37,879 nt of DNA from a virus: positions 1-37,879 of the IMG/VR virus record IMGVR_UViG_3300009545_000014; one strand, written 5' to 3'. Shown here in pieces: positions 1 to 6,540 of the stretch. The notes beneath the pieces were generated by a model that worked only from the letters and a program-made list of their open reading frames with translations, did no database searches and was not told where the DNA came from. Both the position numbers and the translations under genes were made by a program. The first letter of the stretch is position 1. Each line of letters starts with the position of its first letter.

Positions 1-123
1 AGATGGAAGAACTTAATCTCGGTACTGATGATGAAACCTTGAGGATTATCATTCGAACAGCTGAAAGAGAAGGAAAACTTGAAAATGTCAAAGATGCCAT
101 TAATCATTTTAAGTCTGGACAGG
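1..123. repeat. Terminal direct repeat (same as 37757-37879)
   Basis: 123 bases identical to the end of the window. It marks circular closure of the assembly; the unique length is 37,756 bases. Confidence 0.97.
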
Positions 124-383
124 ACGATAAGATCAAGGATAGAATTGCCTTTTTTAGGAGTATAGTTAACGGAGACATCGTCCCTATTTGCGAAAATACC
201 GTTAGCAATAGTATTTATGCAATGAAAGCAAAGGAAAGTGGTAAATGGTTTAGTTTAAATGTCTCTAAAAAATTTGTTCGTTGCGATTATTTAGGAACAG
301 ATCTATCTTTGAATAGACCTCCCGAGGAATTTAAATTTCAACTAAAAAAGATGTTTGACATGTACAAACATACAAAAGAATAA
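1..383 (+). CDS. Replication initiator, C-terminal part (gene continues from 37204 across the contig join)
   Basis: This is the 3' part of the lambda-O-like replication gene that starts at 37204. Bases 1-123 duplicate 37757-37879. Joining 37756 to base 1 keeps the frame: the codon at 37756 is completed by bases 1-2, and the next codon is the ATG at 3. That ATG is therefore probably internal, not a start. The joined protein is about 311 residues. This part holds the C-terminal domain, rich in charged helices, which in lambda O-type initiators contacts the helicase loader. No separate helicase-loader gene is recognised nearby. The next small gene begins 12 bases after the stop, in the same direction. 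Confidence 0.8.
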   Translation, partial: MEELNLGTDDETLRIIIRTAEREGKLENVKDAINHFKSGQDDKIKDRIAFFRSIVNGDIVPICENTVSNSIYAMKAKESGKWFSLNVSKKFVRCDYLGTDLSLNRPPEEFKFQLKKMFDMYKHTKE

Positions 384-394
384 AGGAACCTAAA

Positions 395-571
395 ATGCTA
401 GAAATCAAACCCAAATCATCTCGCAAGAGAAAAAACATTGACCAACCAAGAAGCAAACTGTATGAAAGTTATGCGGACCTAAAATGTCATGAAGAGATAA
501 GCAGATTTAAACGAGATCTGGAACTCTTAGGAATTCACGAAACAGCTCTCTATGCAAAGGTTTACGGTTAA
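395..571 (+). CDS. Small basic protein of unknown function (58 aa)
   Basis: A 58-residue reading frame with a good ribosome site (AAGGA about six bases before the ATG). It lies between the replication gene and the SpoVG-like gene, with which it overlaps in a TAATG stop-start. The N-terminal third is Lys/Arg-rich (SRKRKN near residues 9-14). The rest looks helical and ends in VYG. No family is recognised. Tight spacing on both sides and the ribosome site make it a credible member of the early operon. Its charge would fit nucleic-acid or protein binding, but that is inference. Confidence 0.65.
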   Translation: MLEIKPKSSRKRKNIDQPRSKLYESYADLKCHEEISRFKRDLELLGIHETALYAKVYG

Positions 572-846
572 TGGAAATACTCGAATACAAACCTGTAGGC
601 AAAGGAAGCCTAGTCGCGGAGATCTGCATCAAGGTTCCAAAATGGGAACTAATCATTAACAAGATGCAGATCTTCAAGAAAGGCGATTCTAGGTGGATTA
701 ACTTCCCATCATTGAGTTTTCAGGTCGAAGGTGAGACAAAGTATTACCCGCTACTTAAATTCGCCGACAAAGAGCTTTATGTGCGTTTTTGCCAGAAAGT
801 CCTTGAAGCAGTAGATAATTACACTCTGACGCACGGAGAGAAATGA
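571..846 (+). CDS. SpoVG-like small phage protein (91 aa)
   Basis: The order of motifs, GKGSLVAEICIKVP then a W and then W-INFPS, resembles small beta-rich SpoVG-like proteins in phages and mobile elements; SpoVG itself is a site-specific DNA-binding regulator. This assignment is by eye and moderate at best. The start overlaps the stop of the 58-residue gene (TAATG), and the end overlaps the next start (ATGA), so it is translationally coupled. The last 17 codons recur, diverged but in the same order, at 1111-1164 without the rest of the gene, which points to a past duplication and deletion here. Confidence 0.6.
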   Translation: MEILEYKPVGKGSLVAEICIKVPKWELIINKMQIFKKGDSRWINFPSLSFQVEGETKYYPLLKFADKELYVRFCQKVLEAVDNYTLTHGEK

Positions 847-1109
847 TAGGCAGCCTTACAGATCAAGAGAAAGCAGAGTTATTGATGACGAATATGTATA
901 AAAAACTTGCTGAAGATATCATTTCTTGTAAATTTAAATGGGATATAATTTTCTATATTAGAAAAATGAATGAAACATTAGAAGATTTTATCGAAATAGA
1001 AAGAATGGATAATGAAAAACTTAAAAAAATAATAAAATTTTTAGAAAAAAGATGGGGATATGGCGATATTGACATCAAAGACTTTAAATTCGACACAATG
1101 CACTCATAA
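843..1109 (+). CDS. Hypothetical acidic-helical protein (88 aa)
   Basis: No family recognised. The protein looks mostly helical and alternates acidic and basic residues. Its last 14 residues (DIDIKDFKFDTMHS) closely resemble the N-terminus of the gene at 1427 (EIDIKDVDFEAMRS), also at DNA level. The end of this gene may therefore be a fusion to the start of a lost copy of that gene. It is coupled to the upstream gene by an ATGA overlap. The codon bias (A/T at third positions) matches its neighbours. Confidence 0.6.
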   Translation: MIGSLTDQEKAELLMTNMYKKLAEDIISCKFKWDIIFYIRKMNETLEDFIEIERMDNEKLKKIIKFLEKRWGYGDIDIKDFKFDTMHS

Positions 1110-1110
1110 C

Positions 1111-1164
1111 AAAAAAATCCTTGAGGCAATAGACAATTACATACTAACACATGGAGAAAAATGA
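1111..1164 (+). pseudogene. Remnant 3' end of a second SpoVG-like gene
   Basis: Seventeen codons and a stop here translate to a sequence ending ILEAIDNYILTHGEK. The end of the gene at 571-846 reads VLEAVDNYTLTHGEK, giving 13 of 17 identical residues over the shared stretch. There is no start codon or body upstream; the stop of the 88-residue gene lies two bases before it. The TGA overlaps the ATG of the next gene (ATGA), exactly as the intact copy does with its own downstream gene. This is best read as the scar of a tandem duplication followed by deletion. Confidence 0.7.
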
Positions 1165-1430
1165 AAAAAGAAGATCTCATAAAATCACTGAAAGGCTTAA
1201 AAGAATCATGTCATCCGATCGAAAATGATTTTAGTTATGAATTCTGCAGCAGCTGCCAAATAAATAGAATAATCACAAAATACATTAAAGAATATTACGA
1301 AATGAACAAAATACCTCAAGTAATTATAGATCAATTAGATATGGTTAATGAAAGATGGAAAATAGCATACGATTCCACTGAACTTGTTATCGATGAAATT
1401 CTTACCTTGTTAGAAAAAGAGGAAAAATGA
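1161..1430 (+). CDS. Hypothetical protein (89 aa)
   Basis: No family recognised. It has three cysteines in a CHP...CSSC arrangement near residues 17-33, which could bind metal but is not a recognisable zinc finger. The C-terminal half looks helical and ends in an acidic KEEK tail. A GGAGAAA ribosome site precedes the ATG, inside the gene remnant described above. The gene overlaps the next one by four bases (ATGA). Confidence 0.55.
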   Translation: MKKEDLIKSLKGLKESCHPIENDFSYEFCSSCQINRIITKYIKEYYEMNKIPQVIIDQLDMVNERWKIAYDSTELVIDEILTLLEKEEK

Positions 1431-1738
1431 GTGAAATTGACATTAAGGACGTCGACTTTGAAGCAATGCGATCATGCGGGATTAGCATGATCGAGCTAGG
1501 TGCTATGTATCTTTACATCTATGAGCTAATCACAAATCCGGATGTGGAAATAGATAAGGAGCTAACAAAGGACATCATGGTTCTTGTTCAAGATCAATTC
1601 AGAGAAATACAGCAAGATTATTACATGGACAAAGAAATATATCACCTAGGCGAAAAGATAGGTTTTTTGTTAGAGGATTTTTTGGAATGGAAAGATACAC
1701 TTGCCGAAATGGGGCTTTGCTATGATTCGAACGAATAA
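1427..1738 (+). CDS. Hypothetical acidic protein (103 aa)
   Basis: An acidic, mainly helical protein of unknown function. It starts with EIDIKDVDFEAMRS, the same motif that ends the protein at 843-1109, so the two genes share ancestry over that stretch. A GAGGAAAA ribosome site precedes the ATG. The 3' end overlaps the downstream endonuclease gene by 17 bases, as expected for a compact early operon. Acidic small phage proteins sometimes inhibit host DNA-binding proteins, but nothing here shows that. Confidence 0.6.
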   Translation: MSEIDIKDVDFEAMRSCGISMIELGAMYLYIYELITNPDVEIDKELTKDIMVLVQDQFREIQQDYYMDKEIYHLGEKIGFLLEDFLEWKDTLAEMGLCYDSNE

Positions 1739-2150
1739 GGCAGCCTGGCGAGAAATCGGCGGAAAAAAACATTACTATAAGAGCATTTGGGAATCTAATT
1801 TTGCTCGTTATCTGCAATTTAGAAAAGAGAAAAAGCAAATCAATGATTGGCTATATGAGCCAAGAGACTTTTGGTTTGAGGATATTAAGCGGGGAGTAAG
1901 AAGCTATAAGCCTGATTTCATGGTTATAGAGATCGATCATTCTATCATTTGGTATGAAGTAAAAGGCTATTATGATTCAAAATCACTCACTAAGATTAAA
2001 CGATTTAGGAAATATTATCCGCAAGAAACACTTTTTTTGATTGACGCAGATTGGTTTGGCACGTATGGTAAAATGTATGCCGGCCTAATGGAATGGGAGA
2101 CTGTCAATGGAATTAGTCGTCCCAAAACCAGACGGCTAACGCGTATTTAA
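1722..2150 (+). CDS. PDDEXK-family endonuclease (Holliday-junction resolvase-like)
   Basis: A probable metal-dependent nuclease of 142 residues. The nuclease core is visible: Glu24 in WESNFARYL, Asp65 in PDF, and Glu79-x-Lys81 in YEVKGYY, in the order and spacing of PDDEXK enzymes. The same pattern is found in small phage endonucleases of the T7 endonuclease I and DUF1064 type, which cut branched recombination intermediates. The frame is open seven codons further upstream from a TTG, but the ATG at 1722 with a GGGG just before it is the more likely start. It overlaps the upstream gene. Together with ERF and YqaJ it gives the phage a recombination-repair set. Confidence 0.75.
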   Translation: MIRTNKAAWREIGGKKHYYKSIWESNFARYLQFRKEKKQINDWLYEPRDFWFEDIKRGVRSYKPDFMVIEIDHSIIWYEVKGYYDSKSLTKIKRFRKYYPQETLFLIDADWFGTYGKMYAGLMEWETVNGISRPKTRRLTRI

Positions 2151-2166
2151 GTGATTAGGTTTAAGA

Positions 2167-2343
2167 ATGAATTTTATCTCAAGTTTTTTGTTAGTGTCTT
2201 TAAGTAGTCTGATATTAAGTGCATGCACATTTAATGTTTCAATGGCGCACACCCAAGGTACAGCTACAGATACGATCGATGATACTGCGAGCAATCAACC
2301 CAATGTATCACCGAGTCTTACAGTTCCCGTAAAGGGAGTTTGA
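2167..2343 (+). CDS. Small secreted lipoprotein (58 aa)
   Basis: The N-terminus is a type II signal peptide: a short start, a hydrophobic stretch (FLLVSLSSLIL) and the lipobox LSAC, with the acceptor Cys at residue 20. The mature part is only 39 residues, rich in Thr, Asp and Pro, and ends in PVKGV. It would be lipid-anchored at the inner or outer membrane of a Gram-negative host. Phage lipoproteins of this size can be outer-membrane spanins or superinfection-exclusion factors; the sequence does not decide between these. A strong terminator follows about 25 bases after the stop. Confidence 0.7.
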   Translation: MNFISSFLLVSLSSLILSACTFNVSMAHTQGTATDTIDDTASNQPNVSPSLTVPVKGV

Positions 2344-2367
2344 ATTGAGCCCTCTCTTTGTTAGTTT

Positions 2368-2403
2368 CCCTCAATGCGTTTTTTCGTGTTGAGGGATTTT
2401 TTT
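2368..2403 (+). terminator. Rho-independent terminator
   Basis: The arms CCCTCAA and TTGAGGG enclose a T-rich loop and are followed by a run of seven T. It ends the early transcript right after the lipoprotein gene. The next gene starts at 2415 with its own ribosome site, so some read-through or a separate promoter is expected. Confidence 0.85.
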
Positions 2404-2414
2404 ATAGGAAAAAT

Positions 2415-2606
2415 ATGATCGTTAAAATTGCAAATCAAATTATAAATCTAGATCACTTGTCTTATGTAACCATTAAAACTGACAAAGTCACTTTATTTTT
2501 TGGATTTACATCGGGACAAGGTGCTACGGAAACTTACGAATCAGAGGAAGAAGCAAGAAAAGCTTTCGAAGGATTTTTTGACTTTTGGTTTAAGTATCAA
2601 AAATAA
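2415..2606 (+). CDS. Small conserved phage protein (63 aa)
   Basis: A 63-residue protein with alternating beta-type segments (VKIANQIINLDHLSYV, then DKVTLFFGF) and an acidic helix (ESEEEARKAFEGF). The overall pattern recalls small single-domain phage proteins and, loosely, the 74-residue protein at 23824. No function is known. The start is chosen at ATG 2415 because AGGA precedes it; the frame upstream runs through the terminator. It lies immediately downstream of that terminator. Confidence 0.6.
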   Translation: MIVKIANQIINLDHLSYVTIKTDKVTLFFGFTSGQGATETYESEEEARKAFEGFFDFWFKYQK

Positions 2607-2673
2607 ATGTATTTTATCGGCCAAACCGGTATGACGATAGGTTTTTATGTCATTGGGGAATGAACAAATAATC

Positions 2674-2784
2674 ATGTTAGTTGGCTCTAATTCCTATTAT
2701 ATTCCTGAGAATTGTGCGATAGAAGTCACAAAACATAAGATCATTATCATACATAATGGAACAATCATGGAAATTGATAGATGA
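2674..2784 (+). CDS. Very small protein ahead of the ParB-like gene (36 or 45 aa)
   Basis: A short frame coupled to the ParB-like gene by an ATGA overlap at its end. Two in-frame starts exist, ATG 2674 and ATG 2647; neither has a strong ribosome site. The peptide looks beta-rich and resembles part of the 63-residue protein upstream in style (KHKIIIIHNGTIMEI). It could be a leader that couples translation to the downstream gene rather than a functional protein. Confidence 0.4.
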   Translation: MLVGSNSYYIPENCAIEVTKHKIIIIHNGTIMEIDR

Positions 2785-3254
2785 CTGACCTTACATGGAC
2801 TACCCAACAAAGAAAAATCTCGGCACTTAAAGAATACGAGCACAATCCTAGACAAATTCATGAAAACGATTTCGAAAGATTAAAAAAAAGCTTGACGGAT
2901 TTTGGGTACGTCGAGATTATAGCTGTAGACGCAGACAATACGATACTCGCCGGACATATGCGCGTTAGGGCCCTGAAGAAAATGGGGCATAAAGGATTAA
3001 TAGATGTGCGAGTACCGAACCGTCCTCTAACAGATGAGGAAAGAAAAAAATATGTGCTCATATCAAATCGCGTTAGCGGCGATTGGGACTTTGACGTGCT
3101 TGGTAATAGCTGGGATGTTGATCTTTTATTCGAGGTAGGATTTACACCTGAAGAGCTTGAGATTGACATAAATGACACAGATGAAGAAGATGAAGAAAAG
3201 CCTAAGTGCGAAAAATGCGAATCCTGCGGTCAAAAGATAAAGAAACGCCCCTAG
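2781..3254 (+). CDS. ParB-like nuclease-domain protein
   Basis: The 157-residue protein carries the N-terminal ParB/sulfiredoxin-like fold: HNPRQI near residues 21-26, then TILAGHMRVRALKKMGH, equivalent to the GxxR box of ParB N-terminal domains. Phages often encode such stand-alone domains next to terminase genes, where they may act in DNA processing, nicking or methylase-associated roles. The C-terminus is an acidic stretch followed by CEKCESCGQK, four residues of a possible zinc knuckle. It is co-directional with the probable small terminase gene downstream. There is no partner ParA, so plasmid-type partitioning is not supported. Confidence 0.75.
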   Translation: MTDLTWTTQQRKISALKEYEHNPRQIHENDFERLKKSLTDFGYVEIIAVDADNTILAGHMRVRALKKMGHKGLIDVRVPNRPLTDEERKKYVLISNRVSGDWDFDVLGNSWDVDLLFEVGFTPEELEIDINDTDEEDEEKPKCEKCESCGQKIKKRP

Positions 3255-3270
3255 CACTATGCTAAGGGCG
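3246..3270 (+). other. Stem-loop at the end of the ParB-like gene
   Basis: CGCCC and GGGCG enclose TAGCA and TGCTA with one mismatch and a three-base loop; the stop codon TAG lies in the stem. There is no T-run after it, so it is more likely an RNA-stability or processing hairpin than an intrinsic terminator. Confidence 0.5.
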
Positions 3271-3342
3271 ACGCTAACAAGGACGCACTGATGAATAATG
3301 TCACTATTGTGTATTATTTGTTATTATGCAAGACAAATTTAA

Positions 3343-3437
3343 GCCGGGAGAATGCTGACGGTGAAGCAGCTAATTCGAGCGCTGCACTCTAGACAGACGA
3401 ACGATTGGCAAAGGAAGTTCAATTCTTCCCCTCGGCA
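3343..3437 (+). tRNA. Possible tRNA-like element or tRNA remnant
   Basis: A 95-base stretch has a good T-arm (GGAAG, loop TTCAATT, CTTCC). The acceptor stem is convincing (GCCGGG against C-T-C-G-G-C, with one G-T pair) and ends in a discriminator A. A D-arm-like hairpin with GG in the loop is present (TGCT...AGCA). The length fits a class II tRNA. However, no clean five-base anticodon stem with a seven-base loop and a T at position 33 could be drawn. It may therefore be degenerate or only tRNA-like. CCA is not encoded. Confidence 0.3.
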
Positions 3438-3459
3438 TATTGACAAAAAAAGAGGATAC

Positions 3460-3594
3460 ATGGATAAAGAATATAAGAAACTTTTGAAGAAAGAAAAAGC
3501 CGTAGAAAAAGACACTAGACGTATTTTGTCTAAGGATAAGGCAAGAGATGCGCTGGTCGAAAAAGGGAAGATGGCTAAAAAAGGAAAATGCTAA
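3460..3594 (+). CDS. Small Lys-rich protein (44 aa)
   Basis: A 44-residue, strongly basic and helical peptide (KKLLKKEKAVEKDTRR). It is preceded by AGAGGA, which decides this start over an upstream in-frame ATG at 3352 that would run through the tRNA-like element. It ends in a TAATG overlap with the probable small terminase gene and so is coupled to it. The function is unknown; the charge suggests nucleic-acid contact or a packaging accessory, which is inference. Confidence 0.55.
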   Translation: MDKEYKKLLKKEKAVEKDTRRILSKDKARDALVEKGKMAKKGKC

Positions 3595-4040
3595 TGGCAA
3601 GACCTCCTAGTTTAGATCGAACAGGAAGACCTAAGAAAGACATTGATTGGGAAGTATTTAACAACTTGTTACAATCACAATGTACCGCAAAAGAGATTGC
3701 AGGGTATTTTGATATACACGAAAACACTCTATACATACGTGTGCAAGAACAATTTGGAAAAACTTACACTGAATACAGTGCCAGCCAACAGAGTAAAGGA
3801 CATAGTTTACTAAGAGCAGCACAATTTAAAAAAGCAATGGCTGGAAATCCACAAATGCAAGTATGGTTGGGTAAACAATATTTAAAACAAAAAGATACTA
3901 ATAGTATTGAACTAACTCAGCAAGATATAGATAAAATGGATGGATTTGTTCAGATGCTACGAGATAAACAGAATCAATCCGAATCCCCAACAGAATCCTC
4001 AGATTTAAACAACGAAGATAACAACACAAGCAGCGAGTAA
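3594..4040 (+). CDS. Probable small terminase subunit
   Basis: The protein has 148 residues. The N-terminus (MARPPSLDRTGRPKK) leads into a helix-turn-helix (CTAKEIAGYFDIHENTLYIRVQEQF, residues about 31-55). A region shared by many putative phage TerS proteins follows (FKKAMAGNPQMQVWLGKQYL), and the C-terminus is acidic and disordered. TerS recognises the packaging site and delivers DNA to TerL. Unusually, the gene is on the plus strand, whereas terL lies 1 kb away on the minus strand. The 3' end overlaps the convergent gene at 3974 by 67 bases. The start at 3594 is favoured over 3588 by the TAATG coupling and AAGGA upstream. Confidence 0.65.
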   Translation: MARPPSLDRTGRPKKDIDWEVFNNLLQSQCTAKEIAGYFDIHENTLYIRVQEQFGKTYTEYSASQQSKGHSLLRAAQFKKAMAGNPQMQVWLGKQYLKQKDTNSIELTQQDIDKMDGFVQMLRDKQNQSESPTESSDLNNEDNNTSSE

Positions 4041-4366
4041 AAATCATACTGATTGATACTCACTATCATCGCCTGATCCGGCAATGCTTCAATAGACTTA
4101 ATCATCTCATCTAACATAGCAATCAGCTCTAATCTCGTAGGCTTTCTCTTTGGCTCAGGGTCAACGATCGTTGGTAATACTTCATTCCCATTATCGTCTA
4201 TTCTAATGAAGTTACCCCAATCTTTAGCCTGACAACATAAAGATTCTCCCCCGAATACAGATATTTGATCACACTTGCAAGATACATGATCGTTTTTCTG
4301 CAACGATTCGATGATATCGTTGCAGATTTTGCATTTGGCTCTATTTCTCAATTTCCATCCTTCCAT
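3974..4366 (-). CDS. Zinc-ribbon protein (DUF7695-like, 130 aa)
   Basis: The N-terminal part has the pattern CKICNDIIES...DHVSCKCD near residues 12-32. It looks like a small phage zinc-ribbon family in which two C-x2-C or C-x-C knuckles bind one metal. The middle is a Pro-rich linker with DPEPKRKPTR, followed by a helical C-terminus. It is the last gene of a three-gene minus-strand operon that starts at the promoter near 4.9 kb. The 3' 67 bases are antisense to the end of the probable small terminase gene. Confidence 0.6.
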   Translation of the reverse strand: MEGWKLRNRAKCKICNDIIESLQKNDHVSCKCDQISVFGGESLCCQAKDWGNFIRIDDNGNEVLPTIVDPEPKRKPTRLELIAMLDEMIKSIEALPDQAMIVSINQYDFYSLLVLLSSLFKSEDSVGDSD

Positions 4367-4545
4367 ACATTAGCAAGATTGTATAGCTTATCTAGCATAT
4401 CGTTGTAGTCTTTTCTATTTTTGAATATGATGTTTATGTCATCGGTATCCATGTAAAAAAGATACCTATATTTATCGATGTAAGATAGCTCGTAAAATTT
4501 TCTTTTAGTCACTTCGTCCAATTCCATCACAGTATCTGATATCAT
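4348..4545 (-). CDS. Hypothetical small protein (65 aa)
   Basis: Unknown function. The protein is aromatic- and Asp-rich (YLFYMDTDDINIIF) and looks helical. The ATG at 4545 is preferred because AAGGCGG stands seven bases before it; a GTG at 4551 overlapping the upstream stop is an alternative. It overlaps the zinc-ribbon gene downstream by 19 bases. It is the middle gene of a compact three-gene operon. Confidence 0.55.
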   Translation of the reverse strand: MISDTVMELDEVTKRKFYELSYIDKYRYLFYMDTDDINIIFKNRKDYNDMLDKLYNLANVWKDGN

Positions 4546-4547
4546 GA

Positions 4548-4772
4548 TCACACCGCCTTAACGCTATATTTTTCCCAATCGCAAGCGTCGCTCTCATCTT
4601 CCGCATCACTATCAATAATGTCCCATCTTACCATATACTCATTTCCCTCATCATCCTCGGCGATTGCTTGGTAGCAATCACTAACTATATAGTTGTCCAC
4701 CGCTGTATGCGGATATGGTTGCTCTGTGATTGTTAACTCTTTGCCGTTATGTTGTACTGTTCCGTAATCCAT
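4548..4772 (-). CDS. Hypothetical acidic phage protein (74 aa)
   Basis: First gene of the minus-strand operon at 4.8-4.0 kb. The protein is acidic with a beta-rich body (YMVRWDII near residues 46-53) and an Asp/Glu cluster near residues 54-65. AGAGGA precedes the ATG. A promoter with a strong -10 lies about 110 bases upstream. No family is assigned; small acidic proteins of this type are common in early phage operons. Confidence 0.6.
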   Translation of the reverse strand: MDYGTVQHNGKELTITEQPYPHTAVDNYIVSDCYQAIAEDDEGNEYMVRWDIIDSDAEDESDACDWEKYSVKAV

Positions 4773-4882
4773 GATAATTGTCCTCTTTTTGTTGTTAGTG
4801 TTATCACCATCACTTTCCCTGCTTTAGCAACTCGTATCTACTGATGACGAGCGTTAATCGCTGTACTTGCTTTGATAACTCT

Positions 4883-4912
4883 ACTATAGCAAAAAAGGTA
4901 AATTTAACGCAA
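4883..4912 (-). promoter_or_regulatory. Leftward promoter PL1 with shared 16-bp block
   Basis: Read on the minus strand: -35 TTGCGT, an 18-base spacer, then -10 TATAGT. The -35 and the first part of the spacer (TTGCGTTAAATTTACC) are identical to the promoter at 36515-36543. It would drive the three small genes at 4772-3974. The leader of about 105 bases contains a small hairpin (AGCG/CGCT). The shared block covers the spacer and could be an operator; half of it matches the perfect palindrome GGTAAATTTACC at 24044. Confidence 0.65.
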
Positions 4913-4958
4913 CATAAAAAAAGAAAAAAGATGAAAATATGTCATAAAACATTGAACG

Positions 4959-6242
4959 TTAACGAGCGAATGGGTCATATCGATTTCGAAATCTCCCTTT
5001 GTTGTCGTCATCATACGGATTGTACTCTGTGACTTTATGCGTACATACCGCGTACCTCATGGCGTCCGTTGCGTGATCGTCCCTCTTCAATGGTGCGTCG
5101 ATGCCTTTTTCACCTAGTTTAGGGTCCCATACATATCCCTCAATCTCATTTATAAGATTTGGACAGCAATCTAGCACACTTAAAACACCTTTGTACATTA
5201 GATCTGTCATGATCTGTATTCCTTTTTCCACGTCATTATCAGCGTGACATACTGCCATGTTCCGTCTTCTAAGTTCCAATTCAAAAGATGCTGCGCTTGG
5301 ATCAATATATATTTTTCGTACGGGGTAATCTTCCAGAAACTTTTGAACGTCATCAGCTAGCTCGCTGTTAGTTTTTTGCCTTCCTTTTTTCTTATGATCC
5401 CAGTAATACTCTTTTTCTACCCAGATACGCTTACCTGTTTGAGTATATTTTCCAGTTGATACACCAATTAAAAGACAGCAGAAAGGATTATTTGTTCCGT
5501 AATCTATTCCTGCGATCCAATACTCGGCAGAACAAGGGGGGCGAGATAAAACATGCAAAGAAGGATCAAAAAATTCAAAGATGGCCCCCTCTGCAAGGCA
5601 CCATAACCCCAAGACATTACGCTTATAAAAAATGCCACTTGAGCTAGCTTTGATACGATCCTTATATTCCTTGGTGAGAAAAACATTATCATCAAGTACA
5701 TAGTGTAAGGCATAATAATTAGGATCTCCGGCATCGGCCTTGTCTATCCATTCCTTCATAATGTGTTTAGGTTGTTTGGGGTTGCAAGTTGCAAATGCAA
5801 TGCTATGAGGATTTGATAGTCGCGTGTCGATCATATTAATAATTGAAGTTGGATATAAAGTTATCTCATCACAATATACAACAGACATCGTGAGTCCTTG
5901 AAACTTACCGAGATGCCCCTCATCTTTCGCCCCAAGAGTCGATATAGTCTTATCGCCGAAACGAAGTTCTCTCTTTCCTGCAAACCAGGTAAGATAGGGG
6001 CGAAAAATGGATAACTGCTCTGACTCCAAAAGTAAGCGGATCGCGTTATCATATATCGTATCCGACGTATAACCGACCATAAATAGCTGGTTATCTGGAC
6101 ATTCCCAGCAGGCTTGCATAAACCTAATAAGTGTGCAAACTGTTTTTCCCGTTCGTACAGATCCATGAGCAATATTCCACTTTTTGGTTGATTCTAAGAT
6201 AAATTGAAGTTGTTTTGGGGCTAAAGGCTTATCATAGCTCAT
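4959..6242 (-). CDS. terL: Large terminase subunit (packaging ATPase and nuclease)
   Basis: The motor that drives DNA into the prohead and cuts it. The 427 residues show a Walker A-type motif GSVRTGKT at 27-34, Walker B VVYCDE at 121-126, and a C-terminal RNase-H-like nuclease with acidic residues at D247 (GIDYGT), D314 (YIDPS) and D388-D393 (KRDDHATDAMRYA). The length is normal for the family and no motif is missing. It is coupled by ATGA to the small DNA-binding gene upstream (6239-6469). Its partner small subunit is probably the plus-strand gene at 3594, so the two subunits are transcribed from different strands. Confidence 0.95.
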   Translation of the reverse strand: MSYDKPLAPKQLQFILESTKKWNIAHGSVRTGKTVCTLIRFMQACWECPDNQLFMVGYTSDTIYDNAIRLLLESEQLSIFRPYLTWFAGKRELRFGDKTISTLGAKDEGHLGKFQGLTMSVVYCDEITLYPTSIINMIDTRLSNPHSIAFATCNPKQPKHIMKEWIDKADAGDPNYYALHYVLDDNVFLTKEYKDRIKASSSGIFYKRNVLGLWCLAEGAIFEFFDPSLHVLSRPPCSAEYWIAGIDYGTNNPFCCLLIGVSTGKYTQTGKRIWVEKEYYWDHKKKGRQKTNSELADDVQKFLEDYPVRKIYIDPSAASFELELRRRNMAVCHADNDVEKGIQIMTDLMYKGVLSVLDCCPNLINEIEGYVWDPKLGEKGIDAPLKRDDHATDAMRYAVCTHKVTEYNPYDDDNKGRFRNRYDPFAR

Positions 6243-6469
6243 TCATGCCATCCTCTTTGTCTCAGTGCGTATCTTCTCCGCTTCTCCATGATCTTTATGT
6301 ATTTGCCTGGATTAGCAACGTATTTTGGCTCATGTTCAAGTATCCAGTCTCGAGCTTGCTCGTATTCATCGAATGTCAAGCAAAAAGTAGGACAACCTTT
6401 CCGTCGAATCATCACTTGATATGTTGTACAATATTTATGTACGCGTTCTTTGATCATTGCCATTGACAT
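6239..6469 (-). CDS. Small DNA-binding protein, AP2/integrase-arm-like (76 aa)
   Basis: The segment TTYQVMIRRKGCPTFCLTFDEYEQARDW (residues about 15-42) has the three-strand-plus-helix pattern of the arm-type DNA-binding domain found at the N-terminus of tyrosine recombinases and in AP2-like phage proteins. No catalytic domain follows, so it is not an integrase. It is co-transcribed with terL (ATGA overlap) and could help to recognise DNA for packaging or act as a regulator. AAGGA precedes the ATG. The quoted motif is read by eye. Confidence 0.6.
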   Translation of the reverse strand: MSMAMIKERVHKYCTTYQVMIRRKGCPTFCLTFDEYEQARDWILEHEPKYVANPGKYIKIMEKRRRYALRQRGWHE

Positions 6470-6483
6470 TATTCCTTTGGTCT

Positions 6484-6500
6484 GATAGATTGTATCTATC
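6484..6500. promoter_or_regulatory. Perfect 17-bp palindrome between divergent operons
   Basis: GATAGAT and ATCTATC flank a three-base centre. It lies in the 71-base gap between the divergent terL operon and the membrane-protein cassette. The position fits an operator that controls one or both. The -10/-35 boxes around it are weak and are not assigned. Confidence 0.5.
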
Positions 6501-6540
6501 GTATCAATTGTAACTTAACATGTCAACAAGGAGACACAAA

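Noticed and set aside
1-123. Genuine long terminal repeats of a linear phage genome
   Set aside because: The repeat falls inside a coding frame that continues across the join, and its short length is typical of an assembly overlap. Reads would be needed to exclude real direct repeats.
3352-3594. 80-codon frame from ATG 3352
   Set aside because: Its first 36 codons run through the tRNA-like element; ATG 3460 has AGAGGA before it.
6239-6469. Integrase gene
   Set aside because: Only an arm-like DNA-binding pattern is present, with no catalytic domain (no R...HxxR...Y). No attachment site was seen.
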